Assembly: GCA_963734065.1 (NCBI GenBank) | Contig: CAVTFN010000005.1 | Span: 1,054,001-1,118,000 of the forward strand | Direction of reading: 5' to 3' | DNA length: 64,000 bases | Origin: DATBLE01 sp963734065 | Lineage (GTDB): Bacteria; Actinomycetota; Thermoleophilia; Gaiellales; Gaiellaceae | Part shown: piece after piece, positions 1 through 8,396 of the stretch | Layout: each line of letters begins with the position of its first letter | Position numbering within the stretch: the first letter of the stretch is position 1 | Translations under genes and position numbers: made by a program | The notes under the pieces: generated by a model | The model's database searches: none | What the model saw: only the letters and a program-made list of their open reading frames with translations | Told to the model about the DNA's origin: nothing

Positions 1-1
1 G

Positions 2-268
2 ATGAGAGACGAGCACGTGTCCCACCAGAACGGGCTCGACGTCGACGTCTACTTTCCGCGGCTCGACAAGACCCTCAGAGCACCGCTCGCGTCCGGCGAG
101 ATCGATCGCCGCCTCGCGCAGGACCTCCTCGACCGGTTCGTCGCCGCCGGCGCTCAGATGGTCTTCGTCGGATACTCGACCGGACTCCACGGGCCCGCGG
201 CGGTCGTCATCCCCTACCCGGGGCACGAGTACCACATGCACGTCCGCTTCCCGCGACCCGGCGCGTAG
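2..268 (+). CDS. Penicillin-insensitive murein endopeptidase (M74/MepA-like), 3' part only
   Basis: This is the C-terminal 88 residues of a reading frame that enters from the left edge; the true start lies outside the window. The motif SHQNGLDVDV matches the first zinc-binding segment (H-x6-D) of LAS-type M74 endopeptidases, and the later HMHVRF matches their H-x-H segment. Such enzymes cut D-Ala-meso-DAP cross-links in peptidoglycan outside the cytoplasm. Any signal peptide and N-terminal region would be upstream and cannot be seen. It ends 48 nt before the converging polysaccharide operon and is probably not part of it. The family call rests on these two motifs and their spacing. Confidence 0.7.
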   Translation: MRDEHVSHQNGLDVDVYFPRLDKTLRAPLASGEIDRRLAQDLLDRFVAAGAQMVFVGYSTGLHGPAAVVIPYPGHEYHMHVRFPRPGA

Positions 269-316
269 ATCGGCCTTGAAGGCGCGAGAATCCACTCGCA
301 AAGCCGCTCTACTTCT

Positions 317-1264
317 CTACTTCAGGTCTTTGTTCGACTCCATGTCGAACCACATGGCGAAGAGCGTGAACTGCGAGCCGAAGATCAGGAGCAGCGCGAC
401 CAGGACCCCCGTCGCCGCCGTGATCGAGTGGCCGAGGATGCGCAGGACGACCAGCGCGATCCCGAGCCCCAGCCCGCCCAAGCCCATCGCCAGGCCGCCC
501 AGGTAGAAGAAGACGAGCGGATGGAAGTCGCGGATCACGTACTTCTCCTTCATCCGCCAGAAGAACGCCTTCACCAGCAGCCACGAGATCCGCGGGACGA
601 CGTTGTGCAGCTTGATCCCCGACCGCTCGCCGACGCCGTACACCGGCCGCGACGGCACGTCGCGCACGCGCGCGTTGAGCACGTTCAGGTGGACGAGCAT
701 GTCGTTCGGGAAGCCGTAGCGGGGGTAGAGCCGGTCGAGGTCGAGCGCAGCCAGCGTGTCGTGGGCAGCTGCGGTGTAGCCGGACTGCGAGTCGGCGACG
801 TGCCAGTAGCCGGAGGCGATCTTCGTCAGCAGGGACAGCACCGCGTTCCCCAGGTAGCGGTGGTGCGGGATCAGCTCCCAGGCCTGGCCGGTGAAGAGCC
901 GGTTCGCCTTCGCGTAGTCGACCTCTCCGCGAACGACCGGCGCGGCGATCCCCTCGAGGTCGGCCGGGTCCATCTGGTTGTCGGCCGCCATCACGACGGC
1001 GACGCCCATGTGGTCCTCGACCGCGCGCTTGTAGCCGGTGACGATCGCGGCGCCCACGCCGCCGTTGCGCTCGTGCTCGATCAGCTCGACTCGGGGATCG
1101 CGCGCCGCCGCAGCCCGCGCCCGCTCGACGGTGGCGTCGCGTGAGGCGTCGTCGACGACGTAGATCCGGTCGACGAAAGCCGGAATGCCGGCCAGGGTCT
1201 GCTCGAGCAGCGCCTCCTCGTCGTGGGCCGGGACGACGACCGCGATGCTCTTGCCCTCGAGCAT
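317..1264 (-). CDS. GT2 glycosyltransferase, dolichol-phosphate mannosyltransferase type, with C-terminal membrane helices
   Basis: A 315-residue protein. The N-terminal GT-A fold is clear: VVVPAHDEEALLEQTL, then VVDDASRDAT (nucleotide binding), then a DXD-like stretch in AADNQMDPAD near residue 110. The C-terminus carries two hydrophobic helices (about residues 245-275 and 282-305). DPM1-type enzymes move a sugar from a nucleotide donor to polyprenyl phosphate, or act on lipid-linked glycans at the inner membrane face. The ATG shares one base with the TGA of the upstream Wzz-like gene (TGATG), so the two are translationally coupled. The sugar is unknown. Confidence 0.85.
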   Translation of the reverse strand: MLEGKSIAVVVPAHDEEALLEQTLAGIPAFVDRIYVVDDASRDATVERARAAAARDPRVELIEHERNGGVGAAIVTGYKRAVEDHMGVAVVMAADNQMDPADLEGIAAPVVRGEVDYAKANRLFTGQAWELIPHHRYLGNAVLSLLTKIASGYWHVADSQSGYTAAAHDTLAALDLDRLYPRYGFPNDMLVHLNVLNARVRDVPSRPVYGVGERSGIKLHNVVPRISWLLVKAFFWRMKEKYVIRDFHPLVFFYLGGLAMGLGGLGLGIALVVLRILGHSITAATGVLVALLLIFGSQFTLFAMWFDMESNKDLK

Positions 1265-2172
1265 CAGGTCTCTGCGCGACGGCCGGTGAGCGGATCCCAC
1301 AAAAGCGCCGCGAGGATCCCGACGATCAGTCCGATCAGGCCGCCGATCGCGGCGCCCGTGCGGCTGTTCGCGCCGGCCGTCCTCGTCGCGGACGCCTGGG
1401 AGACGATCCGCCCGGATTCGACATCCTGGGCGAGCGAGAGCTGCTGGCGGACCGTGAAGCGGTCGAGCGAGATCGTGTTCTGCTGCTGGAGCGCCTGCGT
1501 GATGACGGAGTTCTGGTTCGCGAGCGCGACGAGCTTGTCCGTCGCGCTGATCGTCGTGTCCTTCAGGATCTGCGCCTGCAGCGTCTGCGCCGCCTTCAGG
1601 CGATTGCCGATCGCCTCCAGCTGCGAGTCGTCGTAGGCGAGCTGGTCGCGGAGCGACTGGATCTTGGACGCCTGGTAGGGAGCGACCTGCTTGATCACGA
1701 GGGCGCCGAGCGCATTCGCGGCGGCCGCGACCTTCGCGGGCGCCGACCCGGTGACGGTGATCGCGAGCAGCGGCGCGGGCGTCCCGACCTTCGCGCCGGT
1801 GATCCCGGTGATCGGCTTCGTGGTCACCCGTCCGCGGAGCCGGCCCGGCTTCAGTCCGACCTGCCTCGCCACCCGCTTGATCGTCGACTCCGCGGTCACG
1901 TAGTTGGACACGAGGCCCAGTGAGGTCGGGGCCGAGCCGACCGGGGCCGCGCCGCCCGGCGCGAGCGGCTGGCCGAGATAGACCTGCGCCGTCGCCTTGA
2001 ACGTCTCCGAGTGTGTGCCGAGCGCGACCAGGTAGCCGATCACGAGACCGACGACGAGGCCGCCGATCGGCAGCCACCAGCGGGCCGCGATCGCGCGCCA
2101 GTAGCGGCCGAAATCGACCTCCTGCTCGGCGTCGACGTCGGCCGCGGGCCCGCGCTGGGGGTCCGAGCTCAT
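1264..2172 (-). CDS. Wzz-type polysaccharide chain-length determinant (polysaccharide co-polymerase)
   Basis: A 302-residue protein with the PCP layout: a cytoplasmic N-terminus, a first membrane helix at about residues 31-51 (WWLPIGGLVVGLVIGYLVAL), a long polar and coiled-coil-prone extracytoplasmic part, and a second helix near residues 270-290 (AIGGLIGLIVGILAALLW). Such proteins set glycan chain length. No tyrosine-kinase domain is attached, and the C-terminal tail lacks a tyrosine cluster. It starts its own unit: a TAGGGT -10 hexamer lies 9 nt before the ATG on the minus strand. It is followed by the coupled GT2 gene. Confidence 0.8.
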   Translation of the reverse strand: MSSDPQRGPAADVDAEQEVDFGRYWRAIAARWWLPIGGLVVGLVIGYLVALGTHSETFKATAQVYLGQPLAPGGAAPVGSAPTSLGLVSNYVTAESTIKRVARQVGLKPGRLRGRVTTKPITGITGAKVGTPAPLLAITVTGSAPAKVAAAANALGALVIKQVAPYQASKIQSLRDQLAYDDSQLEAIGNRLKAAQTLQAQILKDTTISATDKLVALANQNSVITQALQQQNTISLDRFTVRQQLSLAQDVESGRIVSQASATRTAGANSRTGAAIGGLIGLIVGILAALLWDPLTGRRAET

Positions 2173-2187
2173 GGCGCGGCAACCCTA
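2173..2187 (-). promoter_or_regulatory. Leaderless-type promoter of the wzz-like gene
   Basis: On the minus strand TAGGGT (2182-2187) is followed by 9 nt and then the ATG at 2172. A transcript starting 6-9 nt after the -10 box would begin at the start codon. No convincing Shine-Dalgarno sequence fits in the gap. Confidence 0.5.
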
Positions 2188-2209
2188 CCGGAGAGCCATG
2201 ACTGCGTCC

Positions 2210-3520
2210 TCATGAGGGCACCATCCCGTACAGGCGCGTGTACCCCGTCAGATACAGCCGGTCGGGCCCGGCGACGACCGGCGAGTACTTTCCGTCCGGG
2301 AAGCTCCAGACGCGGCGGCCGGTGGTCGCGACGAGCCCGTACGTGCGGCCGTTCAACGTCGAGAAGTAGACGATGTCCCCGATCACGCTGGCCGAGCCGG
2401 AGATCGGGCCGTCGGCCTCGAACTTCCACCGGATGTCTCCGGTGGCGGCGTCGAGCGCGTAGAACGTGCCGCTGTACGAGCCGACGAGAATCCGCTCCTT
2501 CCAGACCGCGGGCGAGGCGTAGACGTAGCCGCCGGTCGACTGCGACCAGCGCACCTCGCCGCTCCCGGCTCCGAACGAGTACACCTTGCCGTCGGTCGAG
2601 CCGATGTACACGCGGCCGTACGCGGCCGCCGGCGTCGAGTAGAAGGTCCCGCGGCCGCCCAGCCGGTCCTGTGAGGACGACCGCCAGATCAGCGCCCCCG
2701 TGCGCGCGTTCAGGGCGTAGAGGTGGTGGTCGTAGGAGCCGACGAACAGGCGCCTGCCGGTGCGGGCGAACGCGCCCTTCACCTCACCGCCGGTCCGGTA
2801 CGTCCAGACCGTGCGGCCGGTGCTGCGGTCGAACGCGTAGACGGCGCCCGTCCAGTCGCCGGCGTAGACGAGGCGGCCGGCGACGAGCGGCGACGTCTCG
2901 CTCGGCCCGATCACGCGCCGCCAGCGCAACTTGCCGGTGCGCGCGTCGAGCGCGACCACCTCGCCGTTCAGGCCGGGCGTTCCCGGCGAGGCGTTGCAGG
3001 CGTCCGTCCCCTTGCGGCGGAGGTTGAGGAAGGCCATGTAGACGACGCCGCCGGCGACGGCCGGGGACGCGGCCGTACAGCGGCCGGACGCGTAGCGCCA
3101 GCTCGCCCGGCCGGTCGCCGCCTGCACGGCCGTGAGGACGCCGGGGTTGTTCGCGATGTAGGCGCGGCCGTAGGCGACCGCGGGTGGGAATTCGAGCAGA
3201 TGGCGAGCGCGGAACGTCCACTGCGCCCTGAACGGCGGCCGCAGCGCGCTCGGCAGGTAGCGCAGGCGCTGCTCGTCGTAGCCGTACATCGGCCAGTCCA
3301 CCCGGGTGAGGGCTGCAGGCTTCCCCGGCTTCGGCCGCGGCCTGGGCTTCGGCGGCGGCGCCGGCGCGGTCTCGGTCGGAACGAATTCGATCGTCGAGGA
3401 GCCGCGGATGTCGCGCGCCTGGTGCTGCTCGTAGAAGTAGTAGCCGAGCCCTGCTCCGACTAGGAGGAGCACGACCACGGCGGCGCCCGCGCCGGCGACG
3501 ATCCAGCGCCTGCGGTTCAA
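2210..3520 (-). CDS. Membrane-anchored PQQ-type beta-propeller protein
   Basis: A 436-residue protein. An N-terminal membrane anchor (WIVAGAGAAVVVLLLVGAGL, about residues 6-26) is followed by a Pro/Lys/Arg-rich linker (PAPPPKPRPRPKPGKP). A run of PQQ-like blades then extends to the C-terminus with repeated elements such as VYAFDRSTGRTVWTY and LYALNARTGALIW. Such propellers act as extracytoplasmic scaffolds or bind ligands; no catalytic residues are recognised. The start chosen is TTG at 3520, which overlaps the TGA of the upstream deacetylase (TTGA). No ATG or GTG is available ahead of the membrane anchor. It is a paralogue of the 5936-7318 lipoprotein (both have WPMYG then LRPPFR). Its role in glycan assembly is inferred from context only. 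Confidence 0.75.
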   Translation of the reverse strand: MNRRRWIVAGAGAAVVVLLLVGAGLGYYFYEQHQARDIRGSSTIEFVPTETAPAPPPKPRPRPKPGKPAALTRVDWPMYGYDEQRLRYLPSALRPPFRAQWTFRARHLLEFPPAVAYGRAYIANNPGVLTAVQAATGRASWRYASGRCTAASPAVAGGVVYMAFLNLRRKGTDACNASPGTPGLNGEVVALDARTGKLRWRRVIGPSETSPLVAGRLVYAGDWTGAVYAFDRSTGRTVWTYRTGGEVKGAFARTGRRLFVGSYDHHLYALNARTGALIWRSSSQDRLGGRGTFYSTPAAAYGRVYIGSTDGKVYSFGAGSGEVRWSQSTGGYVYASPAVWKERILVGSYSGTFYALDAATGDIRWKFEADGPISGSASVIGDIVYFSTLNGRTYGLVATTGRRVWSFPDGKYSPVVAGPDRLYLTGYTRLYGMVPS

Positions 3521-4314
3521 GAGGAGAGCGCCGTCAGCTTGGCCGCGAAGCCCTTGACCCCGTCCGAGCCGCTGATCCGCACCCGCGCGAGCGTGTACAG
3601 GTCGCCCGGGCGGGCGAGCCCGTAGTTCGTGGTCGTCGCGCCGAGATAGCCGGCCTGCTGGACGGCCGCGATCACGTCGGCGTCGTAGCGGCCGGCCGGG
3701 TAGCAGAAGAAGTTCACGCGCACGTGGAACATCTTGCGGATGGCAGCGCGCGACCCGGTGACCTCTTCGCGCAGCCGGGCCGCGTCGACCTTGGTCAGAT
3801 CGGGGTGCGTCAGCGTGTGCGCGTCGATCTCCCAGCCGGCGGCGAGCAGCTTCCGCACGCCGGGCGGCCGGATCCCCCAGACCGGCTTCAGGTTCGCGAC
3901 CTCGAGGTTGAGCACGCCGGGCCAGTGCCGCGCCTTCAACGCCGGCAGGGCCGTCCGCACGTCGCTGAGGTAGCCGTCGTCGAACGTGAGCACGACCGGC
4001 CTGGCGGGAAGCGTGGCGGCGCCGCGCCACGAGTCGAAGACCCGCTGGAGCGTGACCGCGCGGTAGCCGTGCTCGGCCAGCCACGCGACCTGGGCGCGAA
4101 AGTCCGGCGGAGCGACGTACAGCTCCGGGTAGGGGGCATTCGCCGGCGGAGCGCTGAGCACGTGGTACATCAGGATCGGCACGGGCCGCAGCCGGTTCCC
4201 CGCCTCGGCCGGAAGGACGAGCACGGCGGCGACCGCGAGCGTCGCGAGGGCTCCGGCGTACCGCAGTGACAGGCTTAAGCCTGTCACTGCTCTTCGAAGC
4301 ACGGTGCCGCTCAT
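3517..4314 (-). CDS. Exported polysaccharide deacetylase (NodB homology)
   Basis: A 265-residue protein with an N-terminal hydrophobic export signal (about residues 18-36, ending near LPAEAG). The NodB core follows: ILMYHV, then VLTFDDGYLSD (catalytic and metal Asp residues), then HTLTHPDLT (metal-binding H-x4-H-type segment), and a late CYPAGRYD. The family removes N- or O-acetyl groups from extracellular polysaccharides. The ATG overlaps the upstream TGA (ATGA). Unusually, a perfect 28-nt palindrome (4263-4290) lies inside the coding sequence and encodes the start of the signal peptide (VTGLSLSL). Either the element inserted in frame or the true start lies downstream of it. Next to a glucuronyl epimerase-like gene, a role in glycan maturation is plausible. 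Confidence 0.85.
   Translation of the reverse strand: MSGTVLRRAVTGLSLSLRYAGALATLAVAAVLVLPAEAGNRLRPVPILMYHVLSAPPANAPYPELYVAPPDFRAQVAWLAEHGYRAVTLQRVFDSWRGAATLPARPVVLTFDDGYLSDVRTALPALKARHWPGVLNLEVANLKPVWGIRPPGVRKLLAAGWEIDAHTLTHPDLTKVDAARLREEVTGSRAAIRKMFHVRVNFFCYPAGRYDADVIAAVQQAGYLGATTTNYGLARPGDLYTLARVRISGSDGVKGFAAKLTALSS
4263..4290. repeat. 28-nt dispersed palindrome, copy 1 (inside deacetylase CDS)
   Basis: A perfect palindrome with 12-nt arms GCAGTGACAGGC and GCCTGTCACTGC around the centre TTAA. The same arms recur at 12743-12770 and 48897-48924. This copy lies within the signal-peptide codons of the deacetylase gene. Confidence 0.85.
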
Positions 4315-5894
4315 CGAGGCAGGAACCCGAGCGACACGGCGCGGGTGCGGCCGCCCGAGTTCGACGCCAGCATCGTCACGTGCCAGCGGCCGGCCGGGAG
4401 CTTCAGCTGCCGCGTCCCGGCAAGCCCTCGGTGGCCGAGGTCGACCGCCCGCGTCACGCCGCCCTGGCTGAGGCGCAGGCGGAGATGCAGCCACGGCGTC
4501 CCCTCGGCGGCGGAGGTCCACGACACGGTCGCCGGCGCCGTCACGGTCACCGCCAGCGGCGGCGTGCCGGGCGCCGGCGCGACGTCGATCGCCGGCAGGG
4601 CCTGCGCGACGCGCATCCCGGCCGGTCCGACCGCGCTCAGGAACGGGCGGTACGTGCCGGGGTCGGCCGAGCCGGGCGACCAGAGAAAGGTGTTCTCCCC
4701 GTGGGAGAACGACTGCGTGACGCGCTTCCCACCGACCAGCAGCGTCACCGTCGAGGCCTTGGACAGCCAGAAGCGGATCGGCGCCTGGTCGAGATAGCCG
4801 TCGGCAGGCCGAGGGTAGATCGTCGCCGGCGCGCCGCGCAGCCGGACCACGGGCGGTTCGGTCTCGTAGTCCTGGAACCGGTCGGCGGCGGTCTGCCAGA
4901 CGGTGTCGCCGGTGCGGGTCTTCAGCTTGCGGAGGAGGCCGATGACGTAGTCGTGGTAGTCGAGCGGCGACTCGTCGCCCTTCAGGGAGTAGAGCGACCA
5001 GTAGCCGGTGTCGAACTTGGGCAGCAACGCGCGGGCGGCGGCGGTCAGGCGCGTCGCCATCGCGGCGGCTGCGGAGTTGCCGGAGACGGCGGCGTAGTCG
5101 CCGACCGACAACGCCGCCTGGAGCTGCGCGTTGAGCACCGGCACGCGGTCGAAGCTGTAGAGCGCGACCCACGGCTTCGCCGGCGACGACGGCGAGAGCA
5201 GCCTCGGAACCGCAGCGTAGGCGGCATCGGCCGTGTCGAGGAGGTTCCGGTCGGACAGCAGCGTGCCGGCACGGGCGAAAGCCTGCGCGGCGACGGCCTG
5301 GGCCATCCCCGACGTCCACGGTGCGCGCCCGTTGGCGAACGGGAAGTCGTACTCCCAGACCATCGAGCGGCCGCTCGCGACGGCCCGGGCGACGAGGGCC
5401 GAGGCAAGGTGGGCGGTGGCCGCGTCGTCCTTCGCCGCGACCTCGGCGTTCAGCTTTGCGAAGTTGGCGAGCGGGTGGAAGACGTAGCCGTGGCCGGAGA
5501 AGAACCGGTAGACGGCGCCGTCGTCGCCCTCGATGTCCGGGCGAGGGCCGGTGAGCGCGTGCGAGGCGAGCCAGTCGGCGTTGACGGTCAGCGTGGAGAA
5601 GAGGGTCAGCGCACGCGGCGCGGTGTAGGCGCGCCACTGCGAGGCAACGTCGCCGACGACTGCGTCCAGCAGCTCGGTGCGGAGAGGCGGCAGGCGCTTC
5701 GCGCGGGCCAGGACGTTCGCCAGCGTCGCCCGGTACCCGGCCGCCTCGGTCGGGCTCAGATCGCCACGCCCGACGGCGGCTGTGAGGCCCTTGCGGATGA
5801 GCGCAGCGGGCGACGGAGGCGCGGCCGAACCCGCGACGGGAACGGCGAGGAGCGCGACGACGGCTGCGACGGCTGCGGCGAGGAGGGGGCGCAT
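4311..5894 (-). CDS. Secreted D-glucuronyl C5-epimerase-like protein
   Basis: A 527-residue protein with a signal peptide (LLAAAVAAVVALLAVPVAGSAAP). The central region has the hallmark of the glucuronyl C5-epimerase C-terminal domain: WEYDFPFANGRAPWTSGM at about residues 165-185, followed by alpha/alpha-barrel helices and SLYSLKGDESPLDYHDY. The last 170 residues form a beta-rich tail (TLLVGGKRV, WLHLRLRLSQGG) that may be an Ig-like carbohydrate-binding module. Family members flip D-glucuronate to L-iduronate in heparosan-type polymers. The substrate here is unknown. The ATG at 5894 has GGAGGC about 10 nt upstream. It is coupled to the downstream deacetylase by ATGA. The pairing of epimerase and deacetylase with the sulfotransferases elsewhere resembles glycosaminoglycan modification (inference). 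Confidence 0.75.
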   Translation of the reverse strand: MRPLLAAAVAAVVALLAVPVAGSAAPPSPAALIRKGLTAAVGRGDLSPTEAAGYRATLANVLARAKRLPPLRTELLDAVVGDVASQWRAYTAPRALTLFSTLTVNADWLASHALTGPRPDIEGDDGAVYRFFSGHGYVFHPLANFAKLNAEVAAKDDAATAHLASALVARAVASGRSMVWEYDFPFANGRAPWTSGMAQAVAAQAFARAGTLLSDRNLLDTADAAYAAVPRLLSPSSPAKPWVALYSFDRVPVLNAQLQAALSVGDYAAVSGNSAAAAMATRLTAAARALLPKFDTGYWSLYSLKGDESPLDYHDYVIGLLRKLKTRTGDTVWQTAADRFQDYETEPPVVRLRGAPATIYPRPADGYLDQAPIRFWLSKASTVTLLVGGKRVTQSFSHGENTFLWSPGSADPGTYRPFLSAVGPAGMRVAQALPAIDVAPAPGTPPLAVTVTAPATVSWTSAAEGTPWLHLRLRLSQGGVTRAVDLGHRGLAGTRQLKLPAGRWHVTMLASNSGGRTRAVSLGFLPR

Positions 5895-5935
5895 GACGAC
5901 CGAGGCGCCTCCAGGGTAGCGGCGACTCCCGCGGG

Positions 5936-7318
5936 TCAGGCCGGTTCCACCGCGTAGATCCGCGAGTAGCCGTGCAGGAGCAGCCGGCCGCCGCTGCCCG
6001 AGACCGGGACGTACTCGCCGTGGGGGAACCGGACCACGACCCGTCCCGATCTGGCGTCGGCGCCGACGATCCGGTGCGCGAAGCTGCCCGCGTAGACGAC
6101 GCCGTCCACCACCGCGGGCGCGCCCGAGATCGCGCCGCCGGTCTGCACCGTCCAGCCGACCCGGCCGCTCCACGCCGAGACGCAGTAGAGCAGCCCGTTG
6201 TAGGAGCCGAAGAAGACGCGGCCGGCCCAGACCGCGGGCGACGAATAGACGTAGCTGCCGGTGTGGATGCGCCAGAGGTAGCGCCCGCCCGTCGTGAACG
6301 CCGTCAGCGAGCCGCCGTCGGAGGAGGGCACGAAGACGCGTCCGCCCCAGACCGCAGGCGTGCCGTAGATACGGCCGTTCACGCCCGCAGACCAGCGCAG
6401 GCGGCCGCTGCCCGGCGCGAGCGCGAGCAGCCGGCCGCCGTAGTCGCCGATGTAGAGCGTGCGGCCGGCGAGGGCGGCGCTCGAGGTGATCTTCGAGCCG
6501 CCTCGGTAGACCCAGCGGAAGCGGCGCGAGCGCAGGTCGAGCGCGTAGACGTTCCCGTTCCAGGCGCCGAAGTAGTCGATCCCGTCGCGCACGATCGGCG
6601 ACGACTCGATCGGCGAGCCTACGCGCACCTCGAACCGCAGTCCGCCCGTGCGGCGGTCGAGCACCCGGACGACCCCGTCCATGCCGTGGACGACGAGCTC
6701 GTCGCCGGCGACCGCGGGCGAAGAGGCCATCTTGCCGCCGGGCACGACGTGCCGCCAGAGGACACGGCCGTTGCGCATCGAGAGCGCGTACACGGTTCCG
6801 TGGTTGTTGCCGACATAGGCGACGCCCTCGGAGACGACCGCCGGGAACTCGACCAGCGAGCCGAGACCGCGGCTCCAGACCACGCGGAACGGCGGCCGCA
6901 GCCCGATTGCCGCGTGGGCCTGCGTCCGCGACGGCGTCGCCCCGTACATCGGCCACTGGAGCCCGGGCTGATAGACACGGACGACAACGCGGCGGCGGCG
7001 CTGGAACGGCATCCGTGTCGAGCGCGGCTCGTAGCCGCGGGCGGCGACCGAGACGAGGAGCGGCGCACGCCGCTTCAGCCGGAACGCGGCGTTGCCCCTG
7101 CCGTTTGCCCGGTCGGCCAGGCGCCCGACGCGCACGAGCGCGCCGTGCACCCGGCGTCCGGTGTCCCCGTCGACCACGGTGACGACGACGTGGAAGCGCG
7201 GCGGCCGCGCGTGGTGGGGCGGCGGCGTCGCCGGCGCCGCCGGCTGCTGCAAGGCCGCGCGGGAGCCGCACCCTGCGGCGAGCACCGCGAGGGCGACGAC
7301 CCCGAGCCGGAGGATCAG
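5936..7318 (-). CDS. PQQ-type beta-propeller lipoprotein with N-terminal carboxypeptidase-regulatory-like domain
   Basis: A 460-residue protein. Its start looks like a lipoprotein signal (LRLGVVALAVLAAGC) with Cys at about residue 16. A Pro/His-rich linker follows, then a roughly 70-residue beta-sandwich of the transthyretin/carboxypeptidase-regulatory type (VTVVDGDTGRRVHGALVRVG ... ARGYEPRSTRM). A PQQ-like propeller fills the rest (VYALSMRNGRVLWRH, VYALDLRSRRFRWVY, SYVYSSPAVWAGRVFFG). The most likely start is CTG at 7318, which overlaps the TGA of the ATP-grasp gene (CTGA). No in-frame ATG or GTG precedes the lipobox except one too close to it. It is a paralogue of 2210-3520 and probably an extracytoplasmic scaffold. 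Function unknown. Confidence 0.7.
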   Translation of the reverse strand: MILRLGVVALAVLAAGCGSRAALQQPAAPATPPPHHARPPRFHVVVTVVDGDTGRRVHGALVRVGRLADRANGRGNAAFRLKRRAPLLVSVAARGYEPRSTRMPFQRRRRVVVRVYQPGLQWPMYGATPSRTQAHAAIGLRPPFRVVWSRGLGSLVEFPAVVSEGVAYVGNNHGTVYALSMRNGRVLWRHVVPGGKMASSPAVAGDELVVHGMDGVVRVLDRRTGGLRFEVRVGSPIESSPIVRDGIDYFGAWNGNVYALDLRSRRFRWVYRGGSKITSSAALAGRTLYIGDYGGRLLALAPGSGRLRWSAGVNGRIYGTPAVWGGRVFVPSSDGGSLTAFTTGGRYLWRIHTGSYVYSSPAVWAGRVFFGSYNGLLYCVSAWSGRVGWTVQTGGAISGAPAVVDGVVYAGSFAHRIVGADARSGRVVVRFPHGEYVPVSGSGGRLLLHGYSRIYAVEPA

Positions 7319-8322
7319 GGCTCGCCCGGCTCGCTCGCGACTGGTTCTGGCAGGTCCTCGGAGAACGGTTCGAGGGTACCGCCGGGCCCGGCGGACAGGC
7401 ACAGGTCCGAGAAGAAGCGCGTCATCGTCACGCCCTCGCGAAAGTCGCCGAGCCGCGGCTCGGGCCGCTCGCCCCGGGCGATGGCGAGTGCGAGCTCGGG
7501 GTAGCGTCCGCCGGCGGCGAGCGGGAGCGGGAAGCCGCCGCCGAAGCGGGGGTTGACGTCGGTGACCTCGTGCCGGTCGTCGGAGACCCGGAAGCACTGG
7601 ATGTTGGCCGGCCCCCAGATCGGCAGCGTCTCGGCGACCAGCCGTCCGAACTCGATCAGCGGCTCGTCCTTGATCGAAGAACCTTTGATCGACTCGCCGC
7701 CCTTGGACTCGATCATCGTCCGCGGGATAGCGCCGAGACAGCGGCCCTCGAAGTCGCAGAAGACGTCGATCGAGAACTCCTCCCCGGCGCAGACCTCCTG
7801 CACGAACGAGTTGGCCGGCGTCTTCCGCAGGTGGAAGTCGAGCTCCTCTACGTCCTCCGCCCGGTAGATGTGCCGCGAGCCGAAGCCGCGGCGCGGCTTG
7901 ACCAGCACCGGGTACGGAAGGTCTTCGGGGAGCTCGTCCGGCAGCCAGCTCGCCGGCGAGGGGATGCCGTTGGCCTCGAAGAACAGGTGCGCCTCGTACT
8001 TGTCCTCGGTGCGGCGGACCACCTCGGGCGCCGGCAGCAGGACCAGCGCGCCGTCGAGATCCGTGCGCCGCTCCGCGAGCAACAGATGGTCGAGGTCGGC
8101 GAGCGGGATCACCAGCCGCACCCCGTGCCCACGGACGAGCGCCTGGAGCGCGGGGAGGTAGCCGGCGTCGTCGACGCGGGGAACGATCGCGCGCTCGTGC
8201 GCGTGGTAGAGCGCGGGCGCGAGCGGGTCGGCGTCGACCGCGACCGTGCGCGCGCCGGCCCGCCGGAAGGCGGAGACGATGTCGACGCGCTGCCCGGCGC
8301 AGGTGAAGAGCACGGTGGTCAC
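7315..8322 (-). CDS. ATP-grasp ligase, carbamoyl-phosphate-synthase-like
   Basis: A 335-residue cytosolic protein. The N-terminal pre-ATP-grasp domain has LFTCAGQRVDIVSAFRRAG. The ATP-grasp core has PVLVKPRRGFGSRHIY (ATP-binding loop), the acidic FSIDVFCDFEG, and DVNPRFGGGFPL (metal-binding Asn and the terminal glycine loop). Enzymes of this type join a carboxylate to an amine or thiol through an acyl-phosphate. The substrate cannot be read from sequence. In glycan loci such proteins may add amino acids to sugars (inference). It is the first gene of the minus-strand unit running to 4311 or beyond, with a GTG start 8 nt after a TACCCT hexamer. Confidence 0.75.
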   Translation of the reverse strand: MTTVLFTCAGQRVDIVSAFRRAGARTVAVDADPLAPALYHAHERAIVPRVDDAGYLPALQALVRGHGVRLVIPLADLDHLLLAERRTDLDGALVLLPAPEVVRRTEDKYEAHLFFEANGIPSPASWLPDELPEDLPYPVLVKPRRGFGSRHIYRAEDVEELDFHLRKTPANSFVQEVCAGEEFSIDVFCDFEGRCLGAIPRTMIESKGGESIKGSSIKDEPLIEFGRLVAETLPIWGPANIQCFRVSDDRHEVTDVNPRFGGGFPLPLAAGGRYPELALAIARGERPEPRLGDFREGVTMTRFFSDLCLSAGPGGTLEPFSEDLPEPVASEPGEP

Positions 8323-8336
8323 GACGGCAGAGGGTA
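8323..8336 (-). promoter_or_regulatory. Leaderless-type promoter of the ATP-grasp operon
   Basis: Minus-strand TACCCT (8331-8336) is followed by 8 nt and the GTG at 8322. It faces the toxin-antitoxin promoter on the other strand. Confidence 0.5.
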
Positions 8337-8396
8337 GCCGTCCGCCGGTCGCCGGATTGGGCGATGTCGCGACGGTCCGGGCACGGACACGTCACA

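Noticed and set aside
4266..5957. Long open frame on the plus strand antisense to the epimerase gene
   Set aside because: GC-rich coding DNA leaves long stop-free frames on the opposite strand. The translation is Arg/Gly-rich with no domain, and the minus-strand protein has clear motifs and a signal peptide. The same holds for similar frames elsewhere, such as 20388-22931 and 37093-39660.
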